A DNA stretch of 58,122 bases, from assembly GCA_029247265.1 (NCBI GenBank), contig JAQWLN010000070.1, positions 1-58,122 of the forward strand, in the 5' to 3' direction. A program made the translations under genes and the position numbers. Numbering within the stretch: position 1 is the stretch's first letter; the number at the start of each line of letters is the position of its first letter. Positions 15,548-23,708 of the stretch are shown piece after piece. The notes beneath the pieces were generated by a model, which searched no databases, had not been told where the DNA came from, and was given only the letters and a program-made list of their open reading frames with translations. Source of the stretch: Fuerstiella sp. GTDB lineage: Bacteria; Planctomycetota; Planctomycetia; Planctomycetales; Planctomycetaceae.

Positions 15548-17416
15548 CTATTCTTCCGTAGCGCCAGGCGGATCTTTATCGTAATCCGCGGCTTTATCAG
15601 CAGGTGGCTTCTGAGCAACCACGGTCGGGGATTCCGCAAGCTTGTCATCGTCGGAAGCGACCAGTGTTTCTGTATCAACTGGTGCTTTGACAATGTCTGT
15701 CGCAGCAGGCGCAGCGGCCGGCTTTGCTGCCGGTTCTATCAGCTCTCGCTCTCGCAGATTCTGACCGAGTTTCAACTTCCAGACTCCCTCAACATCCTTC
15801 ATCAGAATGTGCCGTTTTGCGATTTCGGTTAGTTCGGCATCAATTTCTGCCGCCACGATTCTATTTCCGACGCGCAGTTCGGGTTTTTTGTTTTCCGCCT
15901 GGTTCCAGAACCACGCGACGGGCTGGCCGTCCAGTCCAACCGCACCAGTGAAGCGTGTCAATGCAGCCGTGTCGTCGGTGACTTTCAGCGTCAGTGTGCC
16001 CACCGCCGACATGGCAGGTTCGCCGCCGTCCGTCACCTTTACGTTCACCGGGTACTCGCCAGGTGTAAACGTTCGCGGCGCGGTCCACTTTAGAACACCA
16101 TCATTTTCATCAACCGCCAGACCTTCCGGAATATCATCACCCTCCAGCGAGTACTTCAGACTGTCCTTCGGGCCATCGTCCTGAGCGGCGACGGTCAGAA
16201 TGAATTCACGCCCCAGCACGGCGATGGCGTCCTCAGGCAATGTGATCTCTGGCGCGTCGTTCGGAAGTTTCACGGTGATCGCCAGAGTTTTTTCCACTCT
16301 CAGGTCTTCATTATTCTTCTGAGTCAGAATGATCGTTCCTTCGTACTTCTTTGGTTCAGTATCGTCGCCTGCCGTCCATTCCAACTCGCCCGTTTCGGAA
16401 TTGATCGCCATACCCTCTGGAGCATTTTCGAGGGCGAATACGGGAATGCCGATGTCTTCGTTAATATCTTCTGCACGCGCCGTCATCTTGACAGATTCGC
16501 CGGGAGCAATGGTCTTGTCGGTGACAGAAGCAATGCGCGGTCTGAACTCGCGCGGCGGAGTCGGCTTAGCAAACGGCGACGAATTCAGAAAGTTTTCGTA
16601 GTCAGAAAAAATCACATCGCGCCGCCCAAAGGCAATCGGAAACAGCTGGACGTTCTCTGCAACTGCATGTTCTGCAGCAGTGGTTCCTTCCTGTCCGCGT
16701 TCAACCGTCCATTTTCCTCTGTTCTGGCTGTCGACACCGGTGACTTTCACCATTTCTTTGCCAAGCTGAGCAAGAAACGGAGTCTGCTTTGGAAATCCTT
16801 CAGCAGATTTCACTGTCAATTCGGTATCCGTCGCAGACACGGGCTGCGGCAATTCACTGCGAACAAACACGTCGTTTCTGTCGGGGCAGCCGACGACACT
16901 CATGCCCTCCGCTGTCAGCACGATTTCCATGCGAGGGTTGCCCTGTGAACCGGTGCTTTGGATATCCAGACTCGCAACGCGATGCATCAAACCTGCCTGT
17001 TCGAACAGGTAGAGAAACCGACTGAGTCCCGCGAGGTCCGTTTCTGCTTCTACGTCGACGTTGACAGTCAGGTATTGGTTGCGACGATTGTCCGTCCTGC
17101 CAGGATTCACCTGTAATTGTGCAAATTTGCACTGCTGCGCAAGATTGGTGATCCAAATCTGGTACAGCCACTGCGCATCAGAGATCCGTGGCGGCAGACT
17201 TGCCGCCCGTCCCTGGCTGATGTGTTCTTTCGCCACCAGCAGCTGCATGTGCTTCGACTCTTCCCGCTCGAATTCGGCGGTGGCGTTGTCCAGCTTGCGT
17301 TGGGCATCGCGGACCGGCCCCATAACGACATCATCGACCAAAGGCCGAAGTACGCCGAGTGCCAGGACTCCGGCAAGGACCATTGCCAGTACTTTTGTGC
17401 GTTGCTTATCGTCCAT
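15548..17416 (-). CDS. GspM/PilO-like protein with cadherin/Ig-like repeats and a PilP/GspC-like tail
   Basis: 622 residues from ATG 17416 (10 bp after the gspL stop); a longer frame to 17560 would overlap gspL and begins with a non-family Arg-rich stretch. The order is a cytoplasmic start, a TM helix VLAMVLAGVLALGVLRPLV (residues 9-27), a coiled coil (35-65) and a PilO/GspM-like ferredoxin fold (70-180). Then come a small beta domain (195-265), two Ig/cadherin-like putative-binding repeats with ENAPEGMAINSETGELEWTA and GDDIPEGLAVDENDGVLKWT (285-480), and a GVWKLKLGQNLRE-type segment recalling PilP/GspC. The end is Pro/Ala/Asp-rich. It probably couples the inner-membrane platform to periplasmic partners. 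The Ig repeats are unusual for this role. Confidence 0.75.
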   Translation of the reverse strand: MDDKQRTKVLAMVLAGVLALGVLRPLVDDVVMGPVRDAQRKLDNATAEFEREESKHMQLLVAKEHISQGRAASLPPRISDAQWLYQIWITNLAQQCKFAQLQVNPGRTDNRRNQYLTVNVDVEAETDLAGLSRFLYLFEQAGLMHRVASLDIQSTGSQGNPRMEIVLTAEGMSVVGCPDRNDVFVRSELPQPVSATDTELTVKSAEGFPKQTPFLAQLGKEMVKVTGVDSQNRGKWTVERGQEGTTAAEHAVAENVQLFPIAFGRRDVIFSDYENFLNSSPFAKPTPPREFRPRIASVTDKTIAPGESVKMTARAEDINEDIGIPVFALENAPEGMAINSETGELEWTAGDDTEPKKYEGTIILTQKNNEDLRVEKTLAITVKLPNDAPEITLPEDAIAVLGREFILTVAAQDDGPKDSLKYSLEGDDIPEGLAVDENDGVLKWTAPRTFTPGEYPVNVKVTDGGEPAMSAVGTLTLKVTDDTAALTRFTGAVGLDGQPVAWFWNQAENKKPELRVGNRIVAAEIDAELTEIAKRHILMKDVEGVWKLKLGQNLRERELIEPAAKPAAAPAATDIVKAPVDTETLVASDDDKLAESPTVVAQKPPADKAADYDKDPPGATEE

Positions 17417-17426
17417 TCTATCTGCC

Positions 17427-18902
17427 TCAGGCTTTCTTCTGCTTCGCCGCCGATTCTTTCTTAGGCGTTGGAATGCTGACTTCCAGAATGAGTTCCGTGG
17501 GATAGTTGGGATCTCGCGGATTCTGTTGAATCGGAGTCGCCGCCACTTCGTAGCCGGCATCCGTAAGTACTCGCATCAGATCTTCGACGTCACGGGAAGA
17601 TTTGGCGTAGCCTTCTGCGTCGAAAGAAGCGACATAGTCTCCCTTCCGCAGACTGAACTTGAACTCTCTGATGAACACTCGTTCCGTGCTGCCCATGATC
17701 TCCTGAATTTTCTTCAGCTCATCCAGCCAGCTGATGTCTCGATCCTTCCATTCTGTCAGACGCTCGTCCAGCAGCAGGTCGTTCTTGCCCAGCTTATAGG
17801 CATCCTTCATGTCAGCGGCTTCATCGGCAAGAGCTGTGGCTTCCCCGTTTAGCGCGGAGACTTTGTCGGTTCTCCATTTCCAGCCGCCAGCCAGCAGCAA
17901 TGCTGCAATGCCGGCGATCAGAATCGTTTTGAGTCGACCATAGTCTTTCTTTTCCGGCGTCTGTCGGGGGTTCACCAGGTCAACCGCGTCAACCGACGCT
18001 TTCTGAGCGTTGGCGATCGCACCAACAACAGCCACCACGTCCGACGCGGCCAGCCCTTCTGCAAGGGTGCCGTTAACAAGGGTGCCATCGGGATCGAGAC
18101 GAACAACTTCTGCATCGTTCAGTCGTTTCGTAATCGAGTCGGGAACCTTCGCTGAGACGTCGGGACTGCCGATCACAGTCAGACGCCTGACCGAATACTC
18201 ACCGATGTCTTCCGCAGCTGCGAGGCGAGCACGAGACACTTCTGCCCGCACAGCCTGTTCGATACCGTCCAACGACGACCATGACGCACCACTGTGTGAG
18301 AAAGCAACGCTATGCCCGGTCATGAAGATCATTTCGATGGAATCGGATCCGAGCGAAATGACAGCCTCCACAGCCTTGGTATCGACGTTCCTTGAAAGCA
18401 ATCCCGCGTTGACAACAGCTTCCGCGATACCGAATGAGCTGATGCGAATTCCGGATACTTCCAGACCGGCTACGGCTAACGCCTTGTGAACATCGTCGAC
18501 ATGTTTCTGAGGCAGCGTCACCAGTAACACGTCGCGAGTTTCGGCACCAGGAGTAACGGGCAAAGGCACAAAGTCGAGACCAACCGATTCCACAGGCACA
18601 GTCAGGCGTGTGGCCGCCTGCATACGCACCATGTCCGGAATCTCGTCGTCGGACAGGTTCGGCAGTTCAACGCGATTAAACGTCACCTGGTGGCGAGGAA
18701 ACACAACGATTGCTTCGGTCGCGCTGATATTGGCCGAAGAAAGCGCCGTCTTTAGCTTTTCACCCAGTTCAATGACGGTGGATATGCCTTCTTCACGGCT
18801 GACGGCAACCGACGCGCGGACCTGCACAGACGAACCGGAGATCGAACCGACAGCGGCGATCAGGCGGTCGCGGTCCCATTCAATGACAAGTGTTTCACTC
18901 AT
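17427..18902 (-). CDS. gspL: GspL/PilM-like type II secretion inner-membrane platform protein
   Basis: 491 residues. The N-terminal 290 residues are an actin-like ASKHA domain as in PilM/GspL (LVIEWDRDRLIAAVG, AIVVFPRHQVTFNRVELPNL, AVISLGSDSIEMIF, RLTVIGSPDVSAKVP). A single TM helix at about 327-346 (LKTILIAGIAALLLAGGWKW) leads to a PilN-like coiled coil and a periplasmic ferredoxin-like domain (VFIREFKFSLRKGDYVASFD, VLTDAGYEVAATPIQ). In this family the protein links the GspE ATPase to the pseudopilus platform. It follows gspK by 252 bp containing two hairpins, and precedes the GspM/PilO-like gene by 10 bp. It ends in a Lys-rich tail. Confidence 0.85.
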   Translation of the reverse strand: MSETLVIEWDRDRLIAAVGSISGSSVQVRASVAVSREEGISTVIELGEKLKTALSSANISATEAIVVFPRHQVTFNRVELPNLSDDEIPDMVRMQAATRLTVPVESVGLDFVPLPVTPGAETRDVLLVTLPQKHVDDVHKALAVAGLEVSGIRISSFGIAEAVVNAGLLSRNVDTKAVEAVISLGSDSIEMIFMTGHSVAFSHSGASWSSLDGIEQAVRAEVSRARLAAAEDIGEYSVRRLTVIGSPDVSAKVPDSITKRLNDAEVVRLDPDGTLVNGTLAEGLAASDVVAVVGAIANAQKASVDAVDLVNPRQTPEKKDYGRLKTILIAGIAALLLAGGWKWRTDKVSALNGEATALADEAADMKDAYKLGKNDLLLDERLTEWKDRDISWLDELKKIQEIMGSTERVFIREFKFSLRKGDYVASFDAEGYAKSSRDVEDLMRVLTDAGYEVAATPIQQNPRDPNYPTELILEVSIPTPKKESAAKQKKA

Positions 18903-18940
18903 AATCTATTTCCTGAGCGGCGGACAATTATGCTTATTAA

Positions 18941-18970
18941 ACACCGACCACCCCATCGTGGTGTCGGTGT
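18941..18970. repeat. Inverted repeat in the gspK-gspL gap
   Basis: ACACCGAC (18941-18948) pairs with GTCGGTGT (18963-18970), and CAC/GTG extends the stem with a two-base bulge. It lies about 40 bp upstream of the gspL start. It could be a terminator of the gspH-K transcript, an operator, or a leader structure for gspL. No long T-run follows. Confidence 0.5.
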
Positions 18971-19074
18971 GAACCAAACGCAATATCTGGTCCGGACTTA
19001 GGACGATTGAAATCGGCGTTTTGGCAGCCTTGTGAGGATAAAACACACGCCTTGCATGCATCTTTGGTGCGCCT

Positions 19075-19092
19075 CACGGGAACGGGCCCGTG
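19075..19092. repeat. Short hairpin downstream of gspK
   Basis: CACGGG and CCCGTG form a 6-bp GC-rich stem around AACGGG. It lies about 65-80 bp after the gspK stop on the minus strand, in the 252-bp gap before gspL. It may mark a transcript end or processing point; no T-run is present. Confidence 0.35.
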
Positions 19093-19154
19093 ATTTGTGA
19101 ATGGTAGGTCAATTTTGATCGTGTCGACCCCGTATTGCGACGATTGTCTGGAAG

Positions 19155-20786
19155 TTACTGGCCCGATTCTGTCGGTGTGAGGATGTTTGGATGGTAACCG
19201 CGTCCAAGCGACGTCAGGTCACGGACGGAAAGGATACGAGGTGGATATTCGGTAGCGTCAATCATCGCTTCAAGACGAGTGCTCGGTCCGCCAGCGTCGA
19301 AATGACCGACAGCCTGAAAACGATAAACGTCACCACCCGTGGTAATGTATGGGCCAATATTACGCAGAGTTTCCAGATCGACAAGTCCCTCTGCCAGAAT
19401 CCAGGCTGCTGTGTTGCGGCGAGCCGTGAAACTGGATGAAGAACTCTGCAGATCAATTGGCGGTCGCGCTCCGAGAATCGCATCCGGCAGATCTGCAGGA
19501 ACATCAAGAGCCAATCCTGGGAGCACCGACAGAACTTCATGTCGAGCCTGATTGATGTTGATCCGACCTTCAATGTATGCGTCATCAGTCGTGGTCAGCA
19601 TTCGCTCCAGATCCGGCAGCACATTCAATAGTGTACTGGCATCTTCCGGCCATGGGCTTTCAAATGCACTGTCGACTCCGGAAACCATCTTAGTTGCGTT
19701 GGAGGGACCGCCAATCAATTGATAGATCGAAGTGAACTGATACGTCGACACAACGGTCAGATCGATGTCGTTTCGCGAGATCTGATCCTGGATACCAGAT
19801 TCGGCCGCAGGCGTACCAGGCGTCATGTATTCGGTACCGGCCAGACGCACCGCCACGATAAAGCTGGCGGCTTCTTCGCCGAATTCCTCTTCTACGGCAT
19901 CGTACAATTCTGTCATCTCGCCCATATTGATGTTGATTTTCTCGTCGCCATCGGGCGTTGTGTTACGTTCACGACTTCTGGCAGTGAGGTAATCCTTCCA
20001 GCCAAGATCCAGAATGCCGTCTGCGTTATCCAGCGGAAGTGTCTGCTCGCCATCGTTTTCATTGGCGTCCAGAATGCCATTGTGATTTGCATCCTCTCCA
20101 TAGAACAGATCCGGTGTGACTCCCTGGACCTTCAGCAACTCATCAATCGAATCCATGGGGCCGTTCTTGCACGGATATGGTACGCTGAGTCCTTCGTACT
20201 CATTGGATTCCGCACCACCCGGTCGGCGATCTTCGTCAGAATCAAGCCAGTCCAGGATGGCGTCGATGATGTCGTCCGTCATGTTCGGAATACTGGAAGT
20301 TGCCAGATATACCAATCCGAGCTGCTCTTCTTCCGGAAGCGCCGATTCCAGTGCATCCAGATCGAGCAGTCTGTTGATGTTGAATTTGGCGTTCTCGTTG
20401 CCCAGGCCAAAACGGATATTGCCCGCTGAGGTGTTGGACTCGTCAGGTGCGATGATCGTGTAACGAATGCGTCCACGATCAACTGATGAATCCAGCAGCA
20501 ATTGAGATCGAAAAACGTCAGGATCGTTATACAAATCAACAGTGTCGTCGTAATCGCGTTCCAGGATGCGAGTCGCCGCATATTCGACAGCAGATTCCGC
20601 GGCGGTACGAGCCGTTACGTCGCGACCTCCCATTGCGGCCGCTTCGTGTTCCACCAGCATCGTGCCCGAATAGTTGTAGGCCGCCAGCGAGAGCAGCACG
20701 ACGGCGATCGTGACGACGGCCAGTACGAAGCCACGTCGTTGCTGACCGACACGTCCGGAAGCACTGGTTGTAAATTCACGTCTCAT
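19155..20786 (-). CDS. gspK: Type II secretion minor pseudopilin GspK
   Basis: 543 residues. The prepilin-like N-terminus RRGFVLAVVTIAVVLLSLAA lacks the usual Glu5, as expected for GspK, which caps the pseudopilus tip with GspI/J. It has the large alpha-helical GspK domain: NENAKFNINRL, DDIIDAILDWLDSD, and KININMGEMTELYDAVEEEF in the helix-hairpin-helix-like part. An acidic insertion, EDANHNGILDANENDG, matches an EF-hand/dockerin-type calcium loop, and GspK is known to bind calcium. It is larger than the roughly 320-residue enterobacterial form. The start overlaps the gspJ stop by 4 bp, so the two are translationally coupled. Confidence 0.88.
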   Translation of the reverse strand: MRREFTTSASGRVGQQRRGFVLAVVTIAVVLLSLAAYNYSGTMLVEHEAAAMGGRDVTARTAAESAVEYAATRILERDYDDTVDLYNDPDVFRSQLLLDSSVDRGRIRYTIIAPDESNTSAGNIRFGLGNENAKFNINRLLDLDALESALPEEEQLGLVYLATSSIPNMTDDIIDAILDWLDSDEDRRPGGAESNEYEGLSVPYPCKNGPMDSIDELLKVQGVTPDLFYGEDANHNGILDANENDGEQTLPLDNADGILDLGWKDYLTARSRERNTTPDGDEKININMGEMTELYDAVEEEFGEEAASFIVAVRLAGTEYMTPGTPAAESGIQDQISRNDIDLTVVSTYQFTSIYQLIGGPSNATKMVSGVDSAFESPWPEDASTLLNVLPDLERMLTTTDDAYIEGRININQARHEVLSVLPGLALDVPADLPDAILGARPPIDLQSSSSSFTARRNTAAWILAEGLVDLETLRNIGPYITTGGDVYRFQAVGHFDAGGPSTRLEAMIDATEYPPRILSVRDLTSLGRGYHPNILTPTESGQ

Positions 20787-21703
20787 ATGGCGGTCTCCCC
20801 GACATAAGGCGTGGAAACGGGAATCGGCACAACCAGTCGGTGCACGGTATCCTGCAGTGCTCCCACAGTCTCCGCCAGATTTCGGTCGTCGTTTTCATCC
20901 TGAACGACGGTCAGTGTCAGTTCGATGATTATCGCCAGCGGCATCGCATTCTGAGAGGTGCTGTCCCATTCTGTCAGGTAATCGACTCCGTCAAAGTATT
21001 CGAACTTCAGCATGGCCACTTCCGGTGCCAGCAGTTCGGTCGCCGCCAGCTGCATGTCCATATCGCCCTGATTAATGGCGGTGCTGAGTCCAATCAGGTC
21101 GCCCTGCATACGAGCCAGCCCTGTTGACGGCCCGGATACAAAAGTGGCGTTCGAAGCTGCAAATTCACCTCCCAGGCTGCCGCCCCCTTCCTGTGCCATC
21201 AGGTAGCGTACGACCATCGCGTCACTGCTGCGATCACTTGGCAGCATCAACTCCTGAGCGCTGATGTATGCCTGATCGCGGTCCGGGCGACTGATGTACA
21301 GCACCAGATCGGTGTCGGTACCAAACAGCCCATTTGTGTAGGTGGCCATTGCCGTATCGGCATCGACGTCGTCCATTTCGTCTTCTTCTTCGCCGGACGT
21401 ACTCAACTCGTCTTCTACAAACGTACATGACTGAATGTCACGAGCCATCTGGCGCAGTACGGCTCGGGCAATCTGAGCGCGTTCGATTTCGTCATAACTT
21501 TCTGTCGCCGTCGTCCAGTAGACGGACATTGCCGTGTACAGCGCGGCCATCAGCAAAGTCGTCAGCCCAACAGCCAGCAGAACTTCCAGAAGCGTGAAGC
21601 CGCGCGGGGGGGACACGAAGCCCGCACAGGGCGCAGTGGAACGCGGCCCGCTGAGCACGCGGTTAAACGAATTCCCGGCACCATTTCGTCGGCACGAAAT
21701 CAT
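20783..21703 (-). CDS. gspJ: Type II secretion minor pseudopilin GspJ
   Basis: 306 residues with an unusually long leader (35 residues) before the prepilin peptidase site RG/FTLLEVLLAVGLTTLLMAA, with Glu5 present. The later part has the GspJ-like beta-rich domain: VLRQMARDIQSCTFVEDE, a Glu/Asp-rich loop (SGEEEDEMDDVDADTA), LVLYISRPDRDQAY, and VAMLKFEYFDGVDYLTEWDS. It assembles with GspI and GspK at the pseudopilus tip. It overlaps gspI and gspK by 4 bp each (ATGA type), which shows tight operon organisation. The Met-Ile-Ser start at 21703 may not be the true one given the long leader. Confidence 0.85.
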   Translation of the reverse strand: MISCRRNGAGNSFNRVLSGPRSTAPCAGFVSPPRGFTLLEVLLAVGLTTLLMAALYTAMSVYWTTATESYDEIERAQIARAVLRQMARDIQSCTFVEDELSTSGEEEDEMDDVDADTAMATYTNGLFGTDTDLVLYISRPDRDQAYISAQELMLPSDRSSDAMVVRYLMAQEGGGSLGGEFAASNATFVSGPSTGLARMQGDLIGLSTAINQGDMDMQLAATELLAPEVAMLKFEYFDGVDYLTEWDSTSQNAMPLAIIIELTLTVVQDENDDRNLAETVGALQDTVHRLVVPIPVSTPYVGETAI

Positions 21704-22137
21704 TCTGCGGCCTCCGCTTCTTCGGCGGCCATGGCTGCATCCAGAAACAACTGTGGGTCTCGCATCAGTCGAACCAGGGTGAACGTCGAATTGGGCAACT
21801 GCTCGGCGATGACGTGCTCTACCCGAACACTGATCAGCAGCAGACTGTCCCCCGGGCCTTCTTCGACAGTGACCGTGTAACGCCAGTTTTCGCTGTCTGC
21901 GAACGGCTGGTTCGATTCCGACGTCAACGGGGTGATGCCTGCAACCAATTCGCCCAGCAGACTTTCACACCGCAGGGCGGCTTCAGAATCCAGCTTCGCA
22001 CTCAACCGCGAATCATGTCCAACACGCATCACCTGCAGAATTGCGGTCAATGATCCCATGAAAATAGCCGTGGCCAGCAGCACTTCCAGCAGCGTGACAC
22101 CAGAGCGTTCAGGCTCCCGTCTGAGTAACAGCTTCAT
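21700..22137 (-). CDS. gspI: Type II secretion minor pseudopilin GspI
   Basis: 145 residues. The leader MKLLLRREPERSG precedes the cleavage site SG/VTLLEVLLATAIFMGSL, a class III signal peptide with Glu5. The rest is short and beta-rich (SENWRYTVTVEEGPGDSLLL, ISVRVEHVIAEQ), fitting GspI. The C-terminus is Ala/Glu-rich (AAMAAEEAEAAE). It overlaps the gspH stop by one base and gspJ by four, in a continuous leftward operon. Confidence 0.82.
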   Translation of the reverse strand: MKLLLRREPERSGVTLLEVLLATAIFMGSLTAILQVMRVGHDSRLSAKLDSEAALRCESLLGELVAGITPLTSESNQPFADSENWRYTVTVEEGPGDSLLLISVRVEHVIAEQLPNSTFTLVRLMRDPQLFLDAAMAAEEAEAAE

Positions 22138-22739
22138 CAGTCTTCCTCCTGATAAACCTGCGACGTGCGAGCCGTCCCGGTGATACCACGCAGTTCAATT
22201 TTCGACGTAAGTCCTTCGGTATCAGACACGCGAAACACGAAGTCGTCGGCCATCCCGTCAAAACGAAACATGATCGGGCGGGACCAGGTTTTTCGAGACA
22301 GTTCACTGCCACCCAGCGATCCGAACCGTTCCGCATCCAGAGTTTCCGATTGTTCTTCGACTCCTTCGTCAGCTCTCAGACGCATGTCGTCGGACAGCTC
22401 ATCCAGCAGACGCACATACTCTTCGGTCGTTGTACTCTGGCTGCCGGAATCGTCGAGATTCAATTCGCTTTCGGATGGAAGCAGGACCATTGCCGGACCA
22501 TTGAGTTCATACCGAAACTCATAGTCGATCCCTGTGTCCATCGCAAACTGCCTCGCCTGCCCCAGCGTGTCACGAACACGATCAGCCGCTTCAAAGACGG
22601 TACTCTCACGAATCATCGACATCAGCTGCGGTGCCGCCATGGCTGAGACCATGGCCAGAATCGCAAGCACGATCATTAACTCCATCAGCGAGAAGCCGCC
22701 CGCGCGACACGTCTGATTGGAATGATGGATTCGTTTCAT
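22137..22739 (-). CDS. gspH: Type II secretion minor pseudopilin GspH
   Basis: 200 residues. The prepilin motif GG/FSLMELMIVLAILAMVSAM is preceded by a 14-residue basic leader. The typical GspH/FimT pattern follows: ESTVFEAADRVRDTLGQARQ, FAMDTGIDYEFRYELNGPAM, and a beta-rich C-terminal part (RPIMFRFDGMADDFVFRVSD). It contains a Ser/Thr/Asp-rich insertion around residues 95-125. A 206-bp gap with a hairpin and a palindromic repeat separates it from gspG upstream, while gspI follows with a one-base overlap. Confidence 0.83.
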   Translation of the reverse strand: MKRIHHSNQTCRAGGFSLMELMIVLAILAMVSAMAAPQLMSMIRESTVFEAADRVRDTLGQARQFAMDTGIDYEFRYELNGPAMVLLPSESELNLDDSGSQSTTTEEYVRLLDELSDDMRLRADEGVEEQSETLDAERFGSLGGSELSRKTWSRPIMFRFDGMADDFVFRVSDTEGLTSKIELRGITGTARTSQVYQEED

Positions 22740-22759
22740 GGGTTGATCTGATTCATGGG

Positions 22760-22794
22760 AAGAGTCCCGGGCTCTGTGAGAGACCGGGACTCTT
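22760..22794. repeat. Strong 11-bp stem hairpin between gspG and gspH
   Basis: AAGAGTCCCGG (22760-22770) is perfectly complementary to CCGGGACTCTT (22784-22794) around a 13-base loop that itself contains CTC/GAG. It lies 20 bp upstream of the gspH start and downstream of gspG on the transcribed strand. It lacks a T-run, so it looks more like a processing or attenuation hairpin than a classic terminator. Confidence 0.65.
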
Positions 22795-22860
22795 GTCTGT
22801 TCAGCAGCAGACCGAAATCGTTCCAGTCCTATGCTTTGTCAGTGATGGAATGAGCATTGG

Positions 22861-22920
22861 GTGCCACTGGCAGAGCGAATGTCTTCGTCAGCCGCACAGC
22901 ACTGGCGGAGCCAGTGGTAC
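22861..22920. repeat. Palindromic repeat family, copy 2
   Basis: GTGCCACTGG at the left pairs with CCAGTGGTAC at the right (9 of 10), and an internal CACTGGCGGAGCCAGTGG is shared with the copies at 5279-5340 and 23533-23592. The copy is 60 bases long. It lies 26 bp downstream of the gspG stop on the minus strand. Confidence 0.75.
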
Positions 22921-22945
22921 ACACCAAAACCGGACTGATCCTGTG

Positions 22946-23410
22946 CTACTCCGTATCGCGTCGCAGGTTGCTGATGTCGTCAGTAGAATGACTTCCGTTA
23001 CCGTCTTCACCGTCCGGGCCAAATGACCAGATCTTTGGCTTCAGATCAGAGTTGGAATCGTACGAGTACTGGAATTCATTGTTCCATGCGTCGCGTGGAG
23101 TCTCTTCCAACAGGGGCTGTTGCTGCTGCCCCAGACTGTCTTCCCATTGCTCTGTCAGAGTGCGAATGGCTTCCGGACCGCTTGTTGCGTCAAAGACACC
23201 ATTATTCTTGACAGCCTTCCGCTTGAACGCGTCTTCGATCGTGCGAATAGTCGCTCGAGTGGTCTGAATATTCGCATCCTGCTGACTGCTGAGCAGGTTG
23301 GGAGCCACCATGGCTGCGATTGCAACAATAATGGCCAGTACAATCAGCAGCTCCAGCAGCGTAAAACCGGAGCGACGACTGGATGGCTGGCGGCTTTTCA
23401 TTGTCTTCAT
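22946..23410 (-). CDS. gspG: Type II secretion major pseudopilin GspG
   Basis: 154 residues. The leader MKTMKSRQPSSRRSG precedes the cleavage site and the helix FTLLELLIVLAIIVAIAAMV with Glu5. The GspG family core follows: TTRATIRTIEDAFKRKAV, PLLEETPRDAWNNEFQYSYD (the conserved D-x-W-N-x-x-F/Y block), and KIWSFGPDGEDGNGSHSTDD, the C-terminal calcium-site region with SFGPDG. GspG polymerises into the pseudopilus. It is bracketed by gaps of 206 and 298 bp, each carrying a copy of the same palindromic repeat, which may raise its mRNA level relative to the minor pseudopilins. Confidence 0.95.
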   Translation of the reverse strand: MKTMKSRQPSSRRSGFTLLELLIVLAIIVAIAAMVAPNLLSSQQDANIQTTRATIRTIEDAFKRKAVKNNGVFDATSGPEAIRTLTEQWEDSLGQQQQPLLEETPRDAWNNEFQYSYDSNSDLKPKIWSFGPDGEDGNGSHSTDDISNLRRDTE

Positions 23411-23708
23411 TTTTTATTGTCCTTTTGATTGAACCGCGACCTTCCAGGCCCCTGGTTGTGTGTGGGAATTGTGTATGAACCGTCAGACGGCCGCAGCACC
23501 GAATTCGTGTCAGCATTTAAGTAAAGGGTTGTGTGCCACCGATTCAGCCAGTGTTTTCGTGACCTTCAAGGCACTGGCAAAGCCAGAGGCACCCATCAAA
23601 GCTCTCGTTCAGATGAGTACTCCTATTAACCCCCAACCACGTGTTTCCTGTTCGGGCAAAACGGTATTTTATTGAATGCTAAAAATATTTCCTGTTCGAT
23701 CTGGCCGA
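23411..23708. other. gspF-gspG intergenic region
   Basis: 298 bases on the operon strand between the gspF stop and the gspG start. It contains palindromic repeat copy 3 (23533-23592) and an AT-rich stretch near 23660-23695 downstream of gspF. No ORF with coding character was seen. It probably carries a gspG leader or promoter, though I could not pick one confidently. Confidence 0.5.
23533..23592. repeat. Palindromic repeat family, copy 3
   Basis: Starts GTGCCACCGATTCAGCCAGT and ends GGCACTGGCAAAGCCAGAGG then CAC. It is 60 bases long and aligns end to end with copies 1 and 2. It lies between gspF and gspG, about 120 bp upstream of the gspG start on the transcribed strand. Confidence 0.72.
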
